NCBI GenBank assembly: GCA_017858735.1 | Contig: JAFMBH010000040.1 | Location: 1-32,043 of the forward strand | Reading direction: 5' to 3' | DNA from: Bacteroidota bacterium | GTDB taxonomy: Bacteria; Bacteroidota; Bacteroidia; Chitinophagales; Saprospiraceae | Length of the DNA: 32,043 nt | In this document: piece after piece, positions 9,053 through 16,277 of the stretch | Position numbering within the stretch: the stretch's first letter is position 1 | Layout of the letters: each line of letters begins with the position of its first letter | Notes under the pieces: generated by a model | Database searches by the model: none | What the model was told of the DNA's origin: nothing | The model's input: the letters and a program-made list of their open reading frames with translations, nothing else | Program-made: the position numbers and the translations under genes

Positions 9053-9652
9053 TTGAATCTATTGGAAAAAGCGGTGAATACCTATTTAAATGCTGTCAGA
9101 ACACTTTGCCCCAATGTGTCTCATACTGCATTGAATTACTTGAAAAGTGGACTAAGGGTTGTTGAGTTACAACCTAAGCATTTTTTTATCCATGCCAATG
9201 TAATACAACAAGAAATTGGGTTTGTTTTTCAGGGATTGATACGCGCTTTTTATATAGATAACCAAGGCAATGAGATTACAGTTAATTTTGTTCAAGAGAA
9301 CAGGTATGCCACGCATTACACCGCATTCATTACCCGAACTCCGGGTAAATATTACTTCCAGTGCATTGAACCTACCATTCTTGTCAATCTTTCTTACGAT
9401 CATATTCAAACGGGATATGACAAATTCCCTGATATCGAGCGCTACGGCCGCTTAATAGCAGAAGAGGTCCTGAAATTTCAGCAAAAACGTATTGAGAGCT
9501 TTCTTTTCGATACGGCAGAACAACGTTACCTCGATTTCATTAAAGAAAATCCGGATTTGTTCAATCGTGTATCACTATCACATCTTTCCTCTTTTTTGGG
9601 AATGGAACGACAAACGCTGACACGAATTCGGCAGAAATTAGCGAAGGGTTGA
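9053..9652 (+). CDS. Crp/Fnr-family transcriptional regulator (cyclic-nucleotide-binding-like)
   Basis: 199 aa. An N-terminal beta-roll of the cNMP-binding type (about residues 25-115, with GFVFQGLIRAFYIDNQGNEITVNF) is followed by a long dimer helix and a short C-terminal helix-turn-helix, LSHLSSFLGMERQTLTRIRQKL. Bacteroidota genomes hold many such proteins that lack the cAMP-binding arginine pattern, so the ligand is unknown. The frame has no ATG at its start; the best start is TTG at 9053. An upstream ATG at 9048 or 9027 is in another frame and ends at TGA overlapping the TTG. A second regulator of the same family follows after 39 nt. Confidence 0.85.
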   Translation: MNLLEKAVNTYLNAVRTLCPNVSHTALNYLKSGLRVVELQPKHFFIHANVIQQEIGFVFQGLIRAFYIDNQGNEITVNFVQENRYATHYTAFITRTPGKYYFQCIEPTILVNLSYDHIQTGYDKFPDIERYGRLIAEEVLKFQQKRIESFLFDTAEQRYLDFIKENPDLFNRVSLSHLSSFLGMERQTLTRIRQKLAKG

Positions 9653-9691
9653 TGGAATATATCAAATTGTAAATAAATTGAAAATTTCTCA

Positions 9692-10261
9692 ATGATGGTA
9701 TCAGAATACATACATCAGATAATAGCATTACTTCAACCTGAGAAAGAGTGCGTTGAAAATGCATTTAAAAAAATGGAGCTGTCCAAAGGTGATTTTTTGA
9801 TAAAACAAGGGAAAGTTTGTGATCAAGTGGCTTTTGTAGTTTCAGGAAAACTGCGTAATTTTTACATTGACGATGCGGGAAATGAGGTTACTTGTTTCTT
9901 TGTAACAGTAGATAGTTTTGTCTCGGCATTTACCAGCTTCTTAACCAATACACCTACTCACGAAAACATAACGGCATTGGAGGACACGGTTTTGCGGGTA
10001 ATATCAAAAAAAGACATAGAAGAGTTAAGTATTTTAATTCCTAAGATGCAGATTTTTAGACGGATTATTGCAGAAAATCTTTTCATTATCATGGAAAAAA
10101 GAATCATGATGTTGCAATCTCAATCGGCTCACGAACGATATGAAAAAATGCTCAAAGAAAACCCGGAGATTCTTCTGAGCGTTCCCCTTCAATACACTGC
10201 TTCGTTTCTCGGTATCACACCTCAGCATTTGAGTAGATTGAGAAAAGAGTTGCAGAAGTGA
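9692..10261 (+). CDS. Crp/Fnr-family transcriptional regulator
   Basis: 189 aa, start ATG at 9692 (an adjacent ATG is the second codon). The cNMP-binding-like roll covers about residues 25-110 (FLIKQGKVCDQVAFVVSGKLRNFYIDDAGNEVTCFF). The C-terminal helix-turn-helix is YTASFLGITPQHLSRLRKEL. It is a paralogue-like neighbour of the gene at 9053 but clearly different in sequence. A palindromic site starts 4 nt after its stop codon, upstream of the flavodoxin-fold gene. Binding by one of these two regulators to that site and to the similar site at 12057 is a plausible inference. Confidence 0.88.
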   Translation: MMVSEYIHQIIALLQPEKECVENAFKKMELSKGDFLIKQGKVCDQVAFVVSGKLRNFYIDDAGNEVTCFFVTVDSFVSAFTSFLTNTPTHENITALEDTVLRVISKKDIEELSILIPKMQIFRRIIAENLFIIMEKRIMMLQSQSAHERYEKMLKENPEILLSVPLQYTASFLGITPQHLSRLRKELQK

Positions 10262-10264
10262 TTT

Positions 10265-10280
10265 CTTAACATTTGTTCAG
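10265..10280. promoter_or_regulatory. Palindromic operator-like site upstream of the quinone reductase gene
   Basis: CTTAACATTTGTTCAG pairs at six of eight symmetric positions. It lies inside a 21-nt block (10262-10282) repeated exactly at 12054-12074. The AACTTTGTA at 10303-10311 resembles the Bacteroidota -7 element and begins about 30 nt after the TTTG in the palindrome. That places the palindrome centre near -40 from the presumed start site, the position used by class II Crp-type activators. Function is inferred. Confidence 0.6.
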
Positions 10281-10332
10281 TGTGATGCCAACCATGTTTT
10301 TCAACTTTGTAAAAAAACTTGAATCAAAGTAA

Positions 10333-10920
10333 ATGAATATACTAATTATCAATGCACACAACAGGGTAAATAGTTTCTGTTCCGCATTAGCAGAGGCATA
10401 CAAAGAGGGCGCATGTTCCTTCGGTCATCAGGTTCAAATCCTAAATTTGCGGGATATGGAACTGGATAAATACCTGCGTTACGGGCATGAAAAAATATAT
10501 GAACCCGAAGGTGATGTATTAAAAGCACAAGAGCTCATTTCTTGGGCGAATCATTTAGTATTTGTTTATCCTACTTGGTGGGGTGGTTTACCTGCCTTGT
10601 TGCGTTTGTTTTTTGAAATGGTATTTTCACCCGGTTTTGCCTTCAAGTATCACGACCGCATGGGCAAAAAAATCGTTGGCTGGGATAAGTTGTTAACAGG
10701 AAAATCAGCAAGAATCATTTCTACAATGGATGCACCGCCCTGGTATTACAAGTGGATCATTGGAGATCCGGGAGGAAAAATCATGCGAAAAGGAATCTTA
10801 GGGTTCTCAGGAATAAGCCCTGTCAAAACTACTTATTTTGGATCGGTTAAATTGTCAACTGAAAAACATAGAGCAGATTGGTTGAAAATAGCTCGCAATT
10901 TAGGTCAAAAAGAGAGGTGA
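10333..10920 (+). CDS. NAD(P)H dehydrogenase (quinone)-like flavodoxin-fold protein
   Basis: 195 aa. It opens with MNILIINAHNR, the phosphate-binding loop of the flavodoxin_2 (PF02525) family, and has the flavin-binding YPTWWGGLPALLRLFFEMV near residues 78-96. The C-terminal half has GDPGGKIMRKGILGFSGI, typical of the NQO/MdaB-like group. Such enzymes reduce quinones, nitro compounds or azo compounds by two electrons with NAD(P)H. The substrate here is unknown. It is preceded by a palindromic site shared with the gene at 12128, and it follows two Crp/Fnr regulators, which suggests regulated expression under redox or chemical stress (inference). Confidence 0.85.
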   Translation: MNILIINAHNRVNSFCSALAEAYKEGACSFGHQVQILNLRDMELDKYLRYGHEKIYEPEGDVLKAQELISWANHLVFVYPTWWGGLPALLRLFFEMVFSPGFAFKYHDRMGKKIVGWDKLLTGKSARIISTMDAPPWYYKWIIGDPGGKIMRKGILGFSGISPVKTTYFGSVKLSTEKHRADWLKIARNLGQKER

Positions 10921-10946
10921 GGTACTAATTAACTACTTTTGTTCCT

Positions 10947-11510
10947 ATGTTAAATGTTCAAAGAAACAAGATTAAGGTTCATCGGTTTTATCGTGAACTA
11001 TTCGGACGTGAAACCACAGGTTTGGACTTGTTGGCCATTGTAATTGGCTCTGTATCTTTAGCTTGTCTGACCCTTTTGTTTAAATGGAATGCAGACTTTT
11101 CAGTTATTAAAAAAATGGTACTCACGATCCTCGCCCTTGATATTGGAGGTGGCGTTATTGCTAACTTTACGTCAGGGACAAATAACTATTATGCCGAATC
11201 ATTAAGAAAACGGTATTTATTTGTTCTTTTCCACCTGGTACAACCATTGCTATTAATTTGGATTTTCCCAGATGAGTTAGTAGCGATTTTGGGTATATCT
11301 TTATATACGCTGGCTTGCTCAATCATTGTCTTGCGTTTAAAATCCTCCAACAATCAAAGAATAGTTGCTGTAACACTTTTGCTTTTGTCCTTGATTCTAT
11401 CTACTCTTTTAAATTATAACGACCCTTTGGCCCAACTGATAATGCAGTTCTTTTCTATAAAACTCATTTTGGCATTTAGTGTACATTGGACTTCAATTAA
11501 CAAAGAGTAA
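10947..11510 (+). CDS. Multi-pass membrane protein of unknown function
   Basis: 187 aa, about six hydrophobic segments (roughly residues 26-46, 55-73, 90-108, 111-128, 138-156 and 165-182) after a basic N-terminus. No catalytic or family motif was recognised. It starts 26 nt after the quinone reductase gene and is probably co-transcribed with it. TACTTTTG at 10934-10941 fits the -7 consensus, so a separate start just before the ATG is also possible. Mostly aliphatic membrane segments and few conserved polar residues give no hint of transport or enzymatic function. Confidence 0.75.
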   Translation: MLNVQRNKIKVHRFYRELFGRETTGLDLLAIVIGSVSLACLTLLFKWNADFSVIKKMVLTILALDIGGGVIANFTSGTNNYYAESLRKRYLFVLFHLVQPLLLIWIFPDELVAILGISLYTLACSIIVLRLKSSNNQRIVAVTLLLLSLILSTLLNYNDPLAQLIMQFFSIKLILAFSVHWTSINKE

Positions 11511-11545
11511 ATGATACGGGTAAAAGTTTTCAGACATACTTAAGT

Positions 11546-11992
11546 ATGAACGCAAAGCAATTAGAACATTGGATTTTAGACAACTATCAAGGTGTAATCG
11601 TAGCAAATGCGTATCGTGAACGTAGTTTCTTTTATAATCCCGATGATTCATTGCCAAAAGGAATATACTTTGCCACTATTAAAGAAAGTGACGGTCCGAA
11701 TGATAAGGCATCTAGTTTAGACAGAGACGGAATTTATCGTTTGAGTATTGGTGTAGGCAAAAAGCAATATCAATTCTTATTTGGGGAAATGCCTAAGCGA
11801 CCTGCAAAAGGCAATATCGTTGAACTTGATTTTGATTTTACCATTACAGGATTAGTTCTGCCTCACCCAATTTATGCTTGGTTGGGTTGGGTTTGTATCA
11901 ATAATCCAGACAGTGAAAACTTAGATTTGGTGAAACACCTTCTAGATATTTCTTATCGAAACGCATTGGATAAATTCGCGAAGAAAAAATGA
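11546..11992 (+). CDS. DUF6194-family protein
   Basis: 148 aa, soluble. The pattern ERSFFYNPDDSLPKGIYFATIKESDGPNDKAS, then LDRDGIYRLSIGV, a RPAKG segment and LPHPIYAWLGWVCINNP near the C-terminus matches what I recall of the DUF6194 family, which also occurs in Actinobacteria. The biochemical function is unknown. It starts 35 nt after the membrane-protein gene on the same strand. A patchy distribution would fit the accessory nature of this block, but I cannot check that here. Confidence 0.75.
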   Translation: MNAKQLEHWILDNYQGVIVANAYRERSFFYNPDDSLPKGIYFATIKESDGPNDKASSLDRDGIYRLSIGVGKKQYQFLFGEMPKRPAKGNIVELDFDFTITGLVLPHPIYAWLGWVCINNPDSENLDLVKHLLDISYRNALDKFAKKK

Positions 11993-12056
11993 ATAAGTCA
12001 TACCGAATCCAATAGCAAGCCAAAAGACAGTGCCTAAATTTTCAACAAGCTACTTT

Positions 12057-12072
12057 CTTAACATTTGTTCAG
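12057..12072. promoter_or_regulatory. Second copy of the palindromic operator-like site
   Basis: The same CTTAACATTTGTTCAG as at 10265, within a 21-nt exact repeat at 12054-12074. TAATTTAG at 12094-12101 is a 7/8 match to the TAnnTTTG -7 element, and its distance from the palindrome's TTTG (26 nt to the TA) equals that of the 10265 site. The repeat stops at the same functional boundary in both places although the flanks differ, which favours a binding site over a random duplication. Confidence 0.6.
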
Positions 12073-12127
12073 TGGATTGGTAGAACGCTTAAATAATTTA
12101 GTTGCATCATTTTAAAATGCAACAACA

Positions 12128-12694
12128 ATGAAAAAATCCCTGATCGTTTTTGGAATAATTAGCCTCATTTTATCTTCCAGTTTCGCTCAAACTGAACAAA
12201 AGGAAAGTAAATATGCCATTGAAACCGATATTCTTTGGCCATTTTTAGTGCAAACAACACGTACACACTTCACCATCAAACTTTGGGAGAAAGGACATCT
12301 AAGAGGTGATATGTATGTAGGATTAAACATTGATTTCCCAAGAGATCGTGCCACAGAAGGTCGATTTGCCGATTACAGTATTGCCAGTGGATACCGCCAA
12401 TATTTATGGAAAGGGCTACATCTCGAATTTTCACAAACTACTGGTTTGGGCGTATTACAAAACCACGTAACTACGGGAAAAACCTACAACAGCTTTGACT
12501 GGTTAGGCACTGGATACATCGGTTATAAATTTGAGTTTGCTAAAAAGAGATTTTATATCCTGCCACAATTTGGCGTTGCTCAAGTGCTTTACAAATCAAA
12601 TCCATGGCCTATTTACGAGAATAAAACCCTAACTAAAGAAGTGGGTGAAACACCTTTTATGTTAGGTTCATTGAGGTTTGGGTATAATTTTTAA
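12128..12694 (+). CDS. Small secreted or outer-membrane beta-barrel protein
   Basis: 188 aa with a signal peptide (MKKSLIVFGIISLILSSSFAQ, cleavage after about residue 20). The mature part alternates aromatic and polar residues in short strands, for example GTGYIGYKFEF and RFYILPQFGVAQVLY, and ends with LRFGYNF. A terminal Phe after alternating residues is the usual outer-membrane insertion signal. About eight strands would fit the length. No named family was recognised. A promoter with the shared palindrome lies directly upstream, so it may be induced together with the quinone reductase gene. Confidence 0.7.
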   Translation: MKKSLIVFGIISLILSSSFAQTEQKESKYAIETDILWPFLVQTTRTHFTIKLWEKGHLRGDMYVGLNIDFPRDRATEGRFADYSIASGYRQYLWKGLHLEFSQTTGLGVLQNHVTTGKTYNSFDWLGTGYIGYKFEFAKKRFYILPQFGVAQVLYKSNPWPIYENKTLTKEVGETPFMLGSLRFGYNF

Positions 12695-12721
12695 ACTCAT
12701 ATTTAAATATTGATTCTAACC

Positions 12722-13096
12722 ATGAAAAACAAAAAACTATACACCACGCTCAAAGTAATATTCTCGTCATTCATGCTTTTTAGTGCAGTCGGAGAATTAA
12801 CCTTGAATGAAACTGTTGTTCATTCCATGGAGCTTATACAGATGCCCGCCTACCTGCTTTATCTGCTCGGAGTTTTGAAAATTTCTGGAATTATCGCCTT
12901 GTGGTTTTCTCCCTTCAAATGGATTAAAGAATGGGCTTATGCAGGTTTTACTTTTGATTTTATAGGTGCAATCTTTGGTTTTTTTGCAACAGGAAATCTT
13001 GTGACGCCGGATATTCTAATGGCTCCGGTGGGATTGGGACTTTGTCTATCTACCTATTTTTGCTGGAAGAAAACGAATGGAATTTATTCAACATAA
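12722..13096 (+). CDS. DoxX-like integral membrane protein
   Basis: About 124 aa. The chosen start is ATG at 12722 (MKNKKLYTTLKV); a longer version would need TTG at 12710. Four hydrophobic segments, the GELTLNE loop after the first helix, and MPAYLLYLLGVLKISGIIALW match the DoxX-like (PF13564) group. These proteins are linked to redox or thiol stress in some bacteria, but their reaction is not settled. It lies 27 nt after the small barrel gene and is probably in the same transcript. The NAD(P)-binding protein after it has its own palindromic site. Confidence 0.8.
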   Translation: MKNKKLYTTLKVIFSSFMLFSAVGELTLNETVVHSMELIQMPAYLLYLLGVLKISGIIALWFSPFKWIKEWAYAGFTFDFIGAIFGFFATGNLVTPDILMAPVGLGLCLSTYFCWKKTNGIYST

Positions 13097-13113
13097 AATC
13101 CAAGAATTCATTT

Positions 13114-13129
13114 TGACACATTTGTGTCA
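13114..13129. promoter_or_regulatory. Palindromic operator-like site upstream of the NAD(P)-binding reductase gene
   Basis: TGACACATTTGTGTCA pairs at seven of eight symmetric positions. It shares the core ACATTTGT with the sites at 10265 and 12057, and its TTTG lies 31 nt before the TTTG of a -7-like AACTTTGTA at 13153-13161. It also shares ATTTTGACACATT (13 nt) with the operator of the XRE gene at 14846. A TCATTTTG at 13108-13115 overlaps the palindrome, so it could instead act as a repressor site. Confidence 0.6.
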
Positions 13130-13179
13130 GGTCGAAAGCATCAATCTTACGGAACTTTGTATCAAACAAAAAGATACAA

Positions 13180-13821
13180 ATGAAAGTAATCATATTCGGT
13201 GCTACCGGCTTTTCAGGTCAGGCGATATTAGCAAATTCCATTAAACAAGGTCATGAAGTAACCATTCTGGTGCGTGATGCATCCAAAATTCCAATCAAGT
13301 ACCAGAACCTGACTATTGTTGAAGGCAATGTGTTAAATACACAAACAGTTGCTTCCGTTTTGCACCATCAAGAGGCGGTTATCCAATGCCTGGGAGTTAG
13401 TGGTAAAGGAGACGGCAAACCAACCACATTTATTTCCGATGCAACGAAAATCATTGTCGATGAAATGCAGAATAAAAAAATTAAACGCCTGATTGCCATG
13501 AGTAATGTTGGAGCGGGAAATAGCATTGCTTTTCAGCCGTGGTTTTTTACCAAAATCATTCTTCCTTATTTCATGAAATGGCTGAAAGTCATCATCGAAG
13601 ATAAAAACCGCATGGAACCCATCATCATGAATAGCAACCTCGATTGGACGATTGTTCGTTGTCCCAATATCGTTGATAAACCAGCGAAAGGAAGGTGTAA
13701 CGCTACACTCGATGGTAAAGGGCTCAAACTATCTATCACTCTAAGTGATTTGTCAAAATTCATGGTTGATCAATTGAAACAAACGGCTTTCATCAAGCAA
13801 GCGCCATCCGTAAGTAATTAA
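13180..13821 (+). CDS. NAD(P)H-binding protein, atypical short-chain dehydrogenase (NmrA/BVR-B-like)
   Basis: 213 aa. The nucleotide-binding GATGFSG (GxxGxxG) is at residues 7-13 after MKVIIF. Further family signs are VEGNVLN near residue 47, VIQCLG near 70, IAMSNVGAG near 105 and WTIVRCPNI near 158. This matches NAD(P)H-binding PF13460 proteins, a mix of flavin or biliverdin reductase-like enzymes and regulators. The substrate cannot be told. It is preceded by its own palindromic promoter site and followed 33 nt later by a hydrolase gene, likely co-transcribed. Confidence 0.85.
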   Translation: MKVIIFGATGFSGQAILANSIKQGHEVTILVRDASKIPIKYQNLTIVEGNVLNTQTVASVLHHQEAVIQCLGVSGKGDGKPTTFISDATKIIVDEMQNKKIKRLIAMSNVGAGNSIAFQPWFFTKIILPYFMKWLKVIIEDKNRMEPIIMNSNLDWTIVRCPNIVDKPAKGRCNATLDGKGLKLSITLSDLSKFMVDQLKQTAFIKQAPSVSN

Positions 13822-13854
13822 TATGGAGATGAATAAACGTGTAACAGAAATAAA

Positions 13855-14607
13855 ATGATTCACACAAATCTTGGCAAAATAGCCGTCTGTCAGAAATTGA
13901 CTAATTCAGATAAAACGCCCATTATGTTCCTTCACGGCGTGTATTTTGACCACCACCTGTGGGATAAGGTAATTAATTCCATCCAAGACCGAAGCACTTT
14001 CTCCGTGGACATGCCATTTCACGGTTTGAGTAAGGAAATAACAAAAACAGATTGGACACTAAACGATTGTGCCGATATGCTTCTTGAAATTCTAGATAGC
14101 TTACAGATTGCTAAAGTAATTGCCGTCGGACACTCGTGGGGCAGTATGACTATTTTAAGAGCAGCATCTAGGCAACCGGAGCGATTTGAAAATGTATTGC
14201 TTTGTAATATGCCGTTTCTTGCAGCAACAAAAAAACAAAAGATCACGTTCGTACTTCAGCATTCGATGTTGATATTTAGGAATTTTTACACGAAACAAGT
14301 GGCTAAAGCATTGTTCGGAAAGACATCATTAAAAGAAAATCCTACGCTAATCGATGACCTAAAACGCCCCATGAATTTGTTGTCAAACGCACAGATTAAA
14401 CAAACGGACAAAGCGGTAATTATTGATGCTGATGATGCGAGCGAATTAATCAAAAACTTAAAGGTTAGAGCGGTTGCTCTGAAAGGAGTCGAAGATTATG
14501 TACCTGCGCCTCCAAACATTGAAACGATCATTATTGGAGGTGGTCATATTAGTCCTTTGGAAAAACCTGATGAAATTCTGAGTTTGGTGAAGAAAATATC
14601 TAATTAG
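13855..14607 (+). CDS. Alpha/beta-fold hydrolase
   Basis: 250 aa. The oxyanion-side motif is FLHGVYFDHHLW, the nucleophile elbow is GHSWGS (Ser near residue 98), and the C-terminal His is in GGGHISPLEKP. An acidic residue in KGVEDYVP is the likely third catalytic member. No lid domain allows the substrate to be named. The insertion around FLAATKKQKITFVLQHSMLIFRNFY is a helical cap. It closes the accessory cluster and an attC-like inverted repeat begins immediately after its stop codon. Confidence 0.88.
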   Translation: MIHTNLGKIAVCQKLTNSDKTPIMFLHGVYFDHHLWDKVINSIQDRSTFSVDMPFHGLSKEITKTDWTLNDCADMLLEILDSLQIAKVIAVGHSWGSMTILRAASRQPERFENVLLCNMPFLAATKKQKITFVLQHSMLIFRNFYTKQVAKALFGKTSLKENPTLIDDLKRPMNLLSNAQIKQTDKAVIIDADDASELIKNLKVRAVALKGVEDYVPAPPNIETIIIGGGHISPLEKPDEILSLVKKISN

Positions 14608-14745
14608 AGCCCAGTAGCTAACAGCGGTTTTGTCAGGCACGTCTAGTGCTCTGCTTGATACTTTTTGCTATATTTGAAATGTGGTGCTTTAAATAAAGTT
14701 TAGTGCTAAAAGCCCGCCCGAACGCAAAACCGCAGCTGCTGACCC
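14608..14745. repeat. attC-like imperfect inverted repeat
   Basis: Perfect 9-nt arms GCGGTTTTG (14624-14632) and CAAAACCGC (14725-14733) bracket about 92 nt, with weaker pairing inside. The left end AGTAGCTAACAGCGG contains TAAC like the outer box of an integron attC site, and the right end AGCTGCTGACC looks like a degraded partner. Position directly after a stop codon is typical of gene cassettes. No integron integrase is in the window. A plain stem-loop transcript end is the alternative. Confidence 0.4.
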
Positions 14746-14845
14746 ACAACCCAAGTTTTGTAAAAGAGCCAATTTCCCAATACACTACAGAATGTTGAAA
14801 ATAATTTGAAATAAGTGGAGACAAATCAAAAATCTTTTTCTAATT

Positions 14846-14862
14846 TTGACACATTATGTCAA
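14846..14862. promoter_or_regulatory. Palindromic operator overlapping the promoter and start of the XRE regulator
   Basis: TTGACACATTATGTCAA is a perfect TTGACA-N5-TGTCAA palindrome. TAATTTTG at 14841-14848 is an exact TAnnTTTG -7 element and overlaps the left arm. An XRE dimer bound here would block the promoter, so autorepression is likely. The upstream ATG at 14856 lies inside the palindrome. Confidence 0.65.
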
Positions 14863-14870
14863 TAGGTTTT

Positions 14871-15182
14871 ATGTCAACAAAAACAATAGGCGAAAAGTTA
14901 AGGCACATTCGAGAAGAAAAGGAACTTCCATTGCGGAAAGTTGCTGCATTACTCGACATTGATGTTGCTATTTTGAGCAAAATGGAACGTGGGGAACGCA
15001 GAATTACAAAAGAGGTAGTTCTTAAACTTGCGAACATATACGACTATAACGCAGACGACCTTTTGGTTTCATTCCTTAGCGACAAGATTTTATATGAAAT
15101 TCAAGACGAAGATTTAGGAATTGAAGCACTGAAAGTAGCAGAGGAAAAGGCCAAATATATTAAAGCGAATAGGAAGAAATGA
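14871..15182 (+). CDS. XRE-family helix-turn-helix regulator
   Basis: 103 aa from ATG at 14871 (MSTKTIGEKLRHIREE); an in-frame ATG at 14856 adds five residues but sits in the operator. The helix-turn-helix is LPLRKVAALLDIDVAILSKMERGERRITKEVVLKLANIY, about residues 18-56. The C-terminal tail (ILYEIQDEDLGIEALKVAEEKAKYIK) is of a kind I associate with Bacteroidota regulators next to restriction-modification genes. Its stop overlaps the Fic start by 4 nt (ATGA), so the two are translationally coupled. It probably controls the operon through the palindrome at 14846. Confidence 0.88.
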   Translation: MSTKTIGEKLRHIREEKELPLRKVAALLDIDVAILSKMERGERRITKEVVLKLANIYDYNADDLLVSFLSDKILYEIQDEDLGIEALKVAEEKAKYIKANRKK

Positions 15183-16270
15183 CAATAAAGCCAAATAAAG
15201 CATTTAACGATTTACCTCTTCTTCCTCCAAAAGAATCTTTGGTAGAAACAATTTCAATCCTAAAACAGGAAAGCAAATCTGCTGTGGCATTGGCTGAATT
15301 AAAGGGTCTTACAAACACATTACCAAATCCGAACATTCTTATCAATGTTGTGATTTTAAAAGAAGCACAAGCGAGTTCTGGAATTGAAAATGTGATTACA
15401 ACTCAAGACAAACTATATCAAGCTTTATATGCGAAATCGGCTAAACCTGATGTAGCAACTAAAGAGGTTTTACGATACCGAGAGGCTCTTCTTATGGGAA
15501 CACTCTTAATCAAGGAGAAGGGGTTTCTTAATACAAACGGAATAATTGCTATTCAAAAAGAGTTGGAAGAAAACAATGCTGGACTTAGAAGACTTCCAGG
15601 TACCGCATTAGTTAATGATCTGACTAATGAAGTTATTTATACACCTCCTGATAATTTTTATACGATAAGTGATTTGATGAAAAATTTGGAGGAGTACCTA
15701 AATGATGATCATGATGATGTATCTCCATTAATCAAGCTAGCCATTCAACATTATCAATTCGAAAGTATCCACCCTTTTTATGATGGTAACGGTAGAACTG
15801 GTAGAATTATCAATGTTTTGTATCTGATTTTGAAAGGACTGTTAAAAGAACCTGTATTATACCTGAGTTCTTTTATTATCCAAAATAAAGGTGATTACTA
15901 CCGATTATTACAGGAAGTTCGGACTAAGAATAATTGGGAGGATTGGATTCTGTATATGCTCAAAGGTATAGAACAGACAGCTCAAAGCACAATTGAGCAA
16001 ATCAACAAAATTAATCTACTGTTCAACGAAACACAAAAATTGGTGCAGGAGAAGTTACCTAGAATATATTCGAAAGATTTGATAGAGCAGCTTTTTATCC
16101 ATCCATATAGCAAGATTGAGTTTTTGGTCAATAATTTGGGGATTGAAAGGAAAGCAGCATCAAGATATTTAAATGGTCTTGAGGAAATAGGAATTTTGAA
16201 ATCACAACAGAAAGGTAAAGAGGTCATTTACGTCAATACCAAACTTTATAATTTACTGAAAAAAGGATGA
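15179..16270 (+). CDS. Fic-family protein (predicted AMP-transferase, class II, self-inhibited)
   Basis: 363 aa. The N-terminal Fic_N segment contains S66-S-G-I-E70-N71, which fits the (S/T)xxxE(G/N) inhibitory helix in front of the Fic core. The core motif HPFYDGNGRTGR is complete at residues 198-209, with catalytic H198 and anion-binding R206/R209. The C-terminal 70 residues look like a winged helix (KIEFLVNNLGIERKAASRYLNGLEEIGIL). Fic enzymes transfer AMP or another phosphate-containing group to a hydroxyl of a target protein. It is overlapped by 4 nt with the XRE gene. The target is unknown, and a role as a regulated toxin or stress modulator is inference. Confidence 0.92.
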   Translation: MTIKPNKAFNDLPLLPPKESLVETISILKQESKSAVALAELKGLTNTLPNPNILINVVILKEAQASSGIENVITTQDKLYQALYAKSAKPDVATKEVLRYREALLMGTLLIKEKGFLNTNGIIAIQKELEENNAGLRRLPGTALVNDLTNEVIYTPPDNFYTISDLMKNLEEYLNDDHDDVSPLIKLAIQHYQFESIHPFYDGNGRTGRIINVLYLILKGLLKEPVLYLSSFIIQNKGDYYRLLQEVRTKNNWEDWILYMLKGIEQTAQSTIEQINKINLLFNETQKLVQEKLPRIYSKDLIEQLFIHPYSKIEFLVNNLGIERKAASRYLNGLEEIGILKSQQKGKEVIYVNTKLYNLLKKG

Positions 16271-16277
16271 AATAAAT

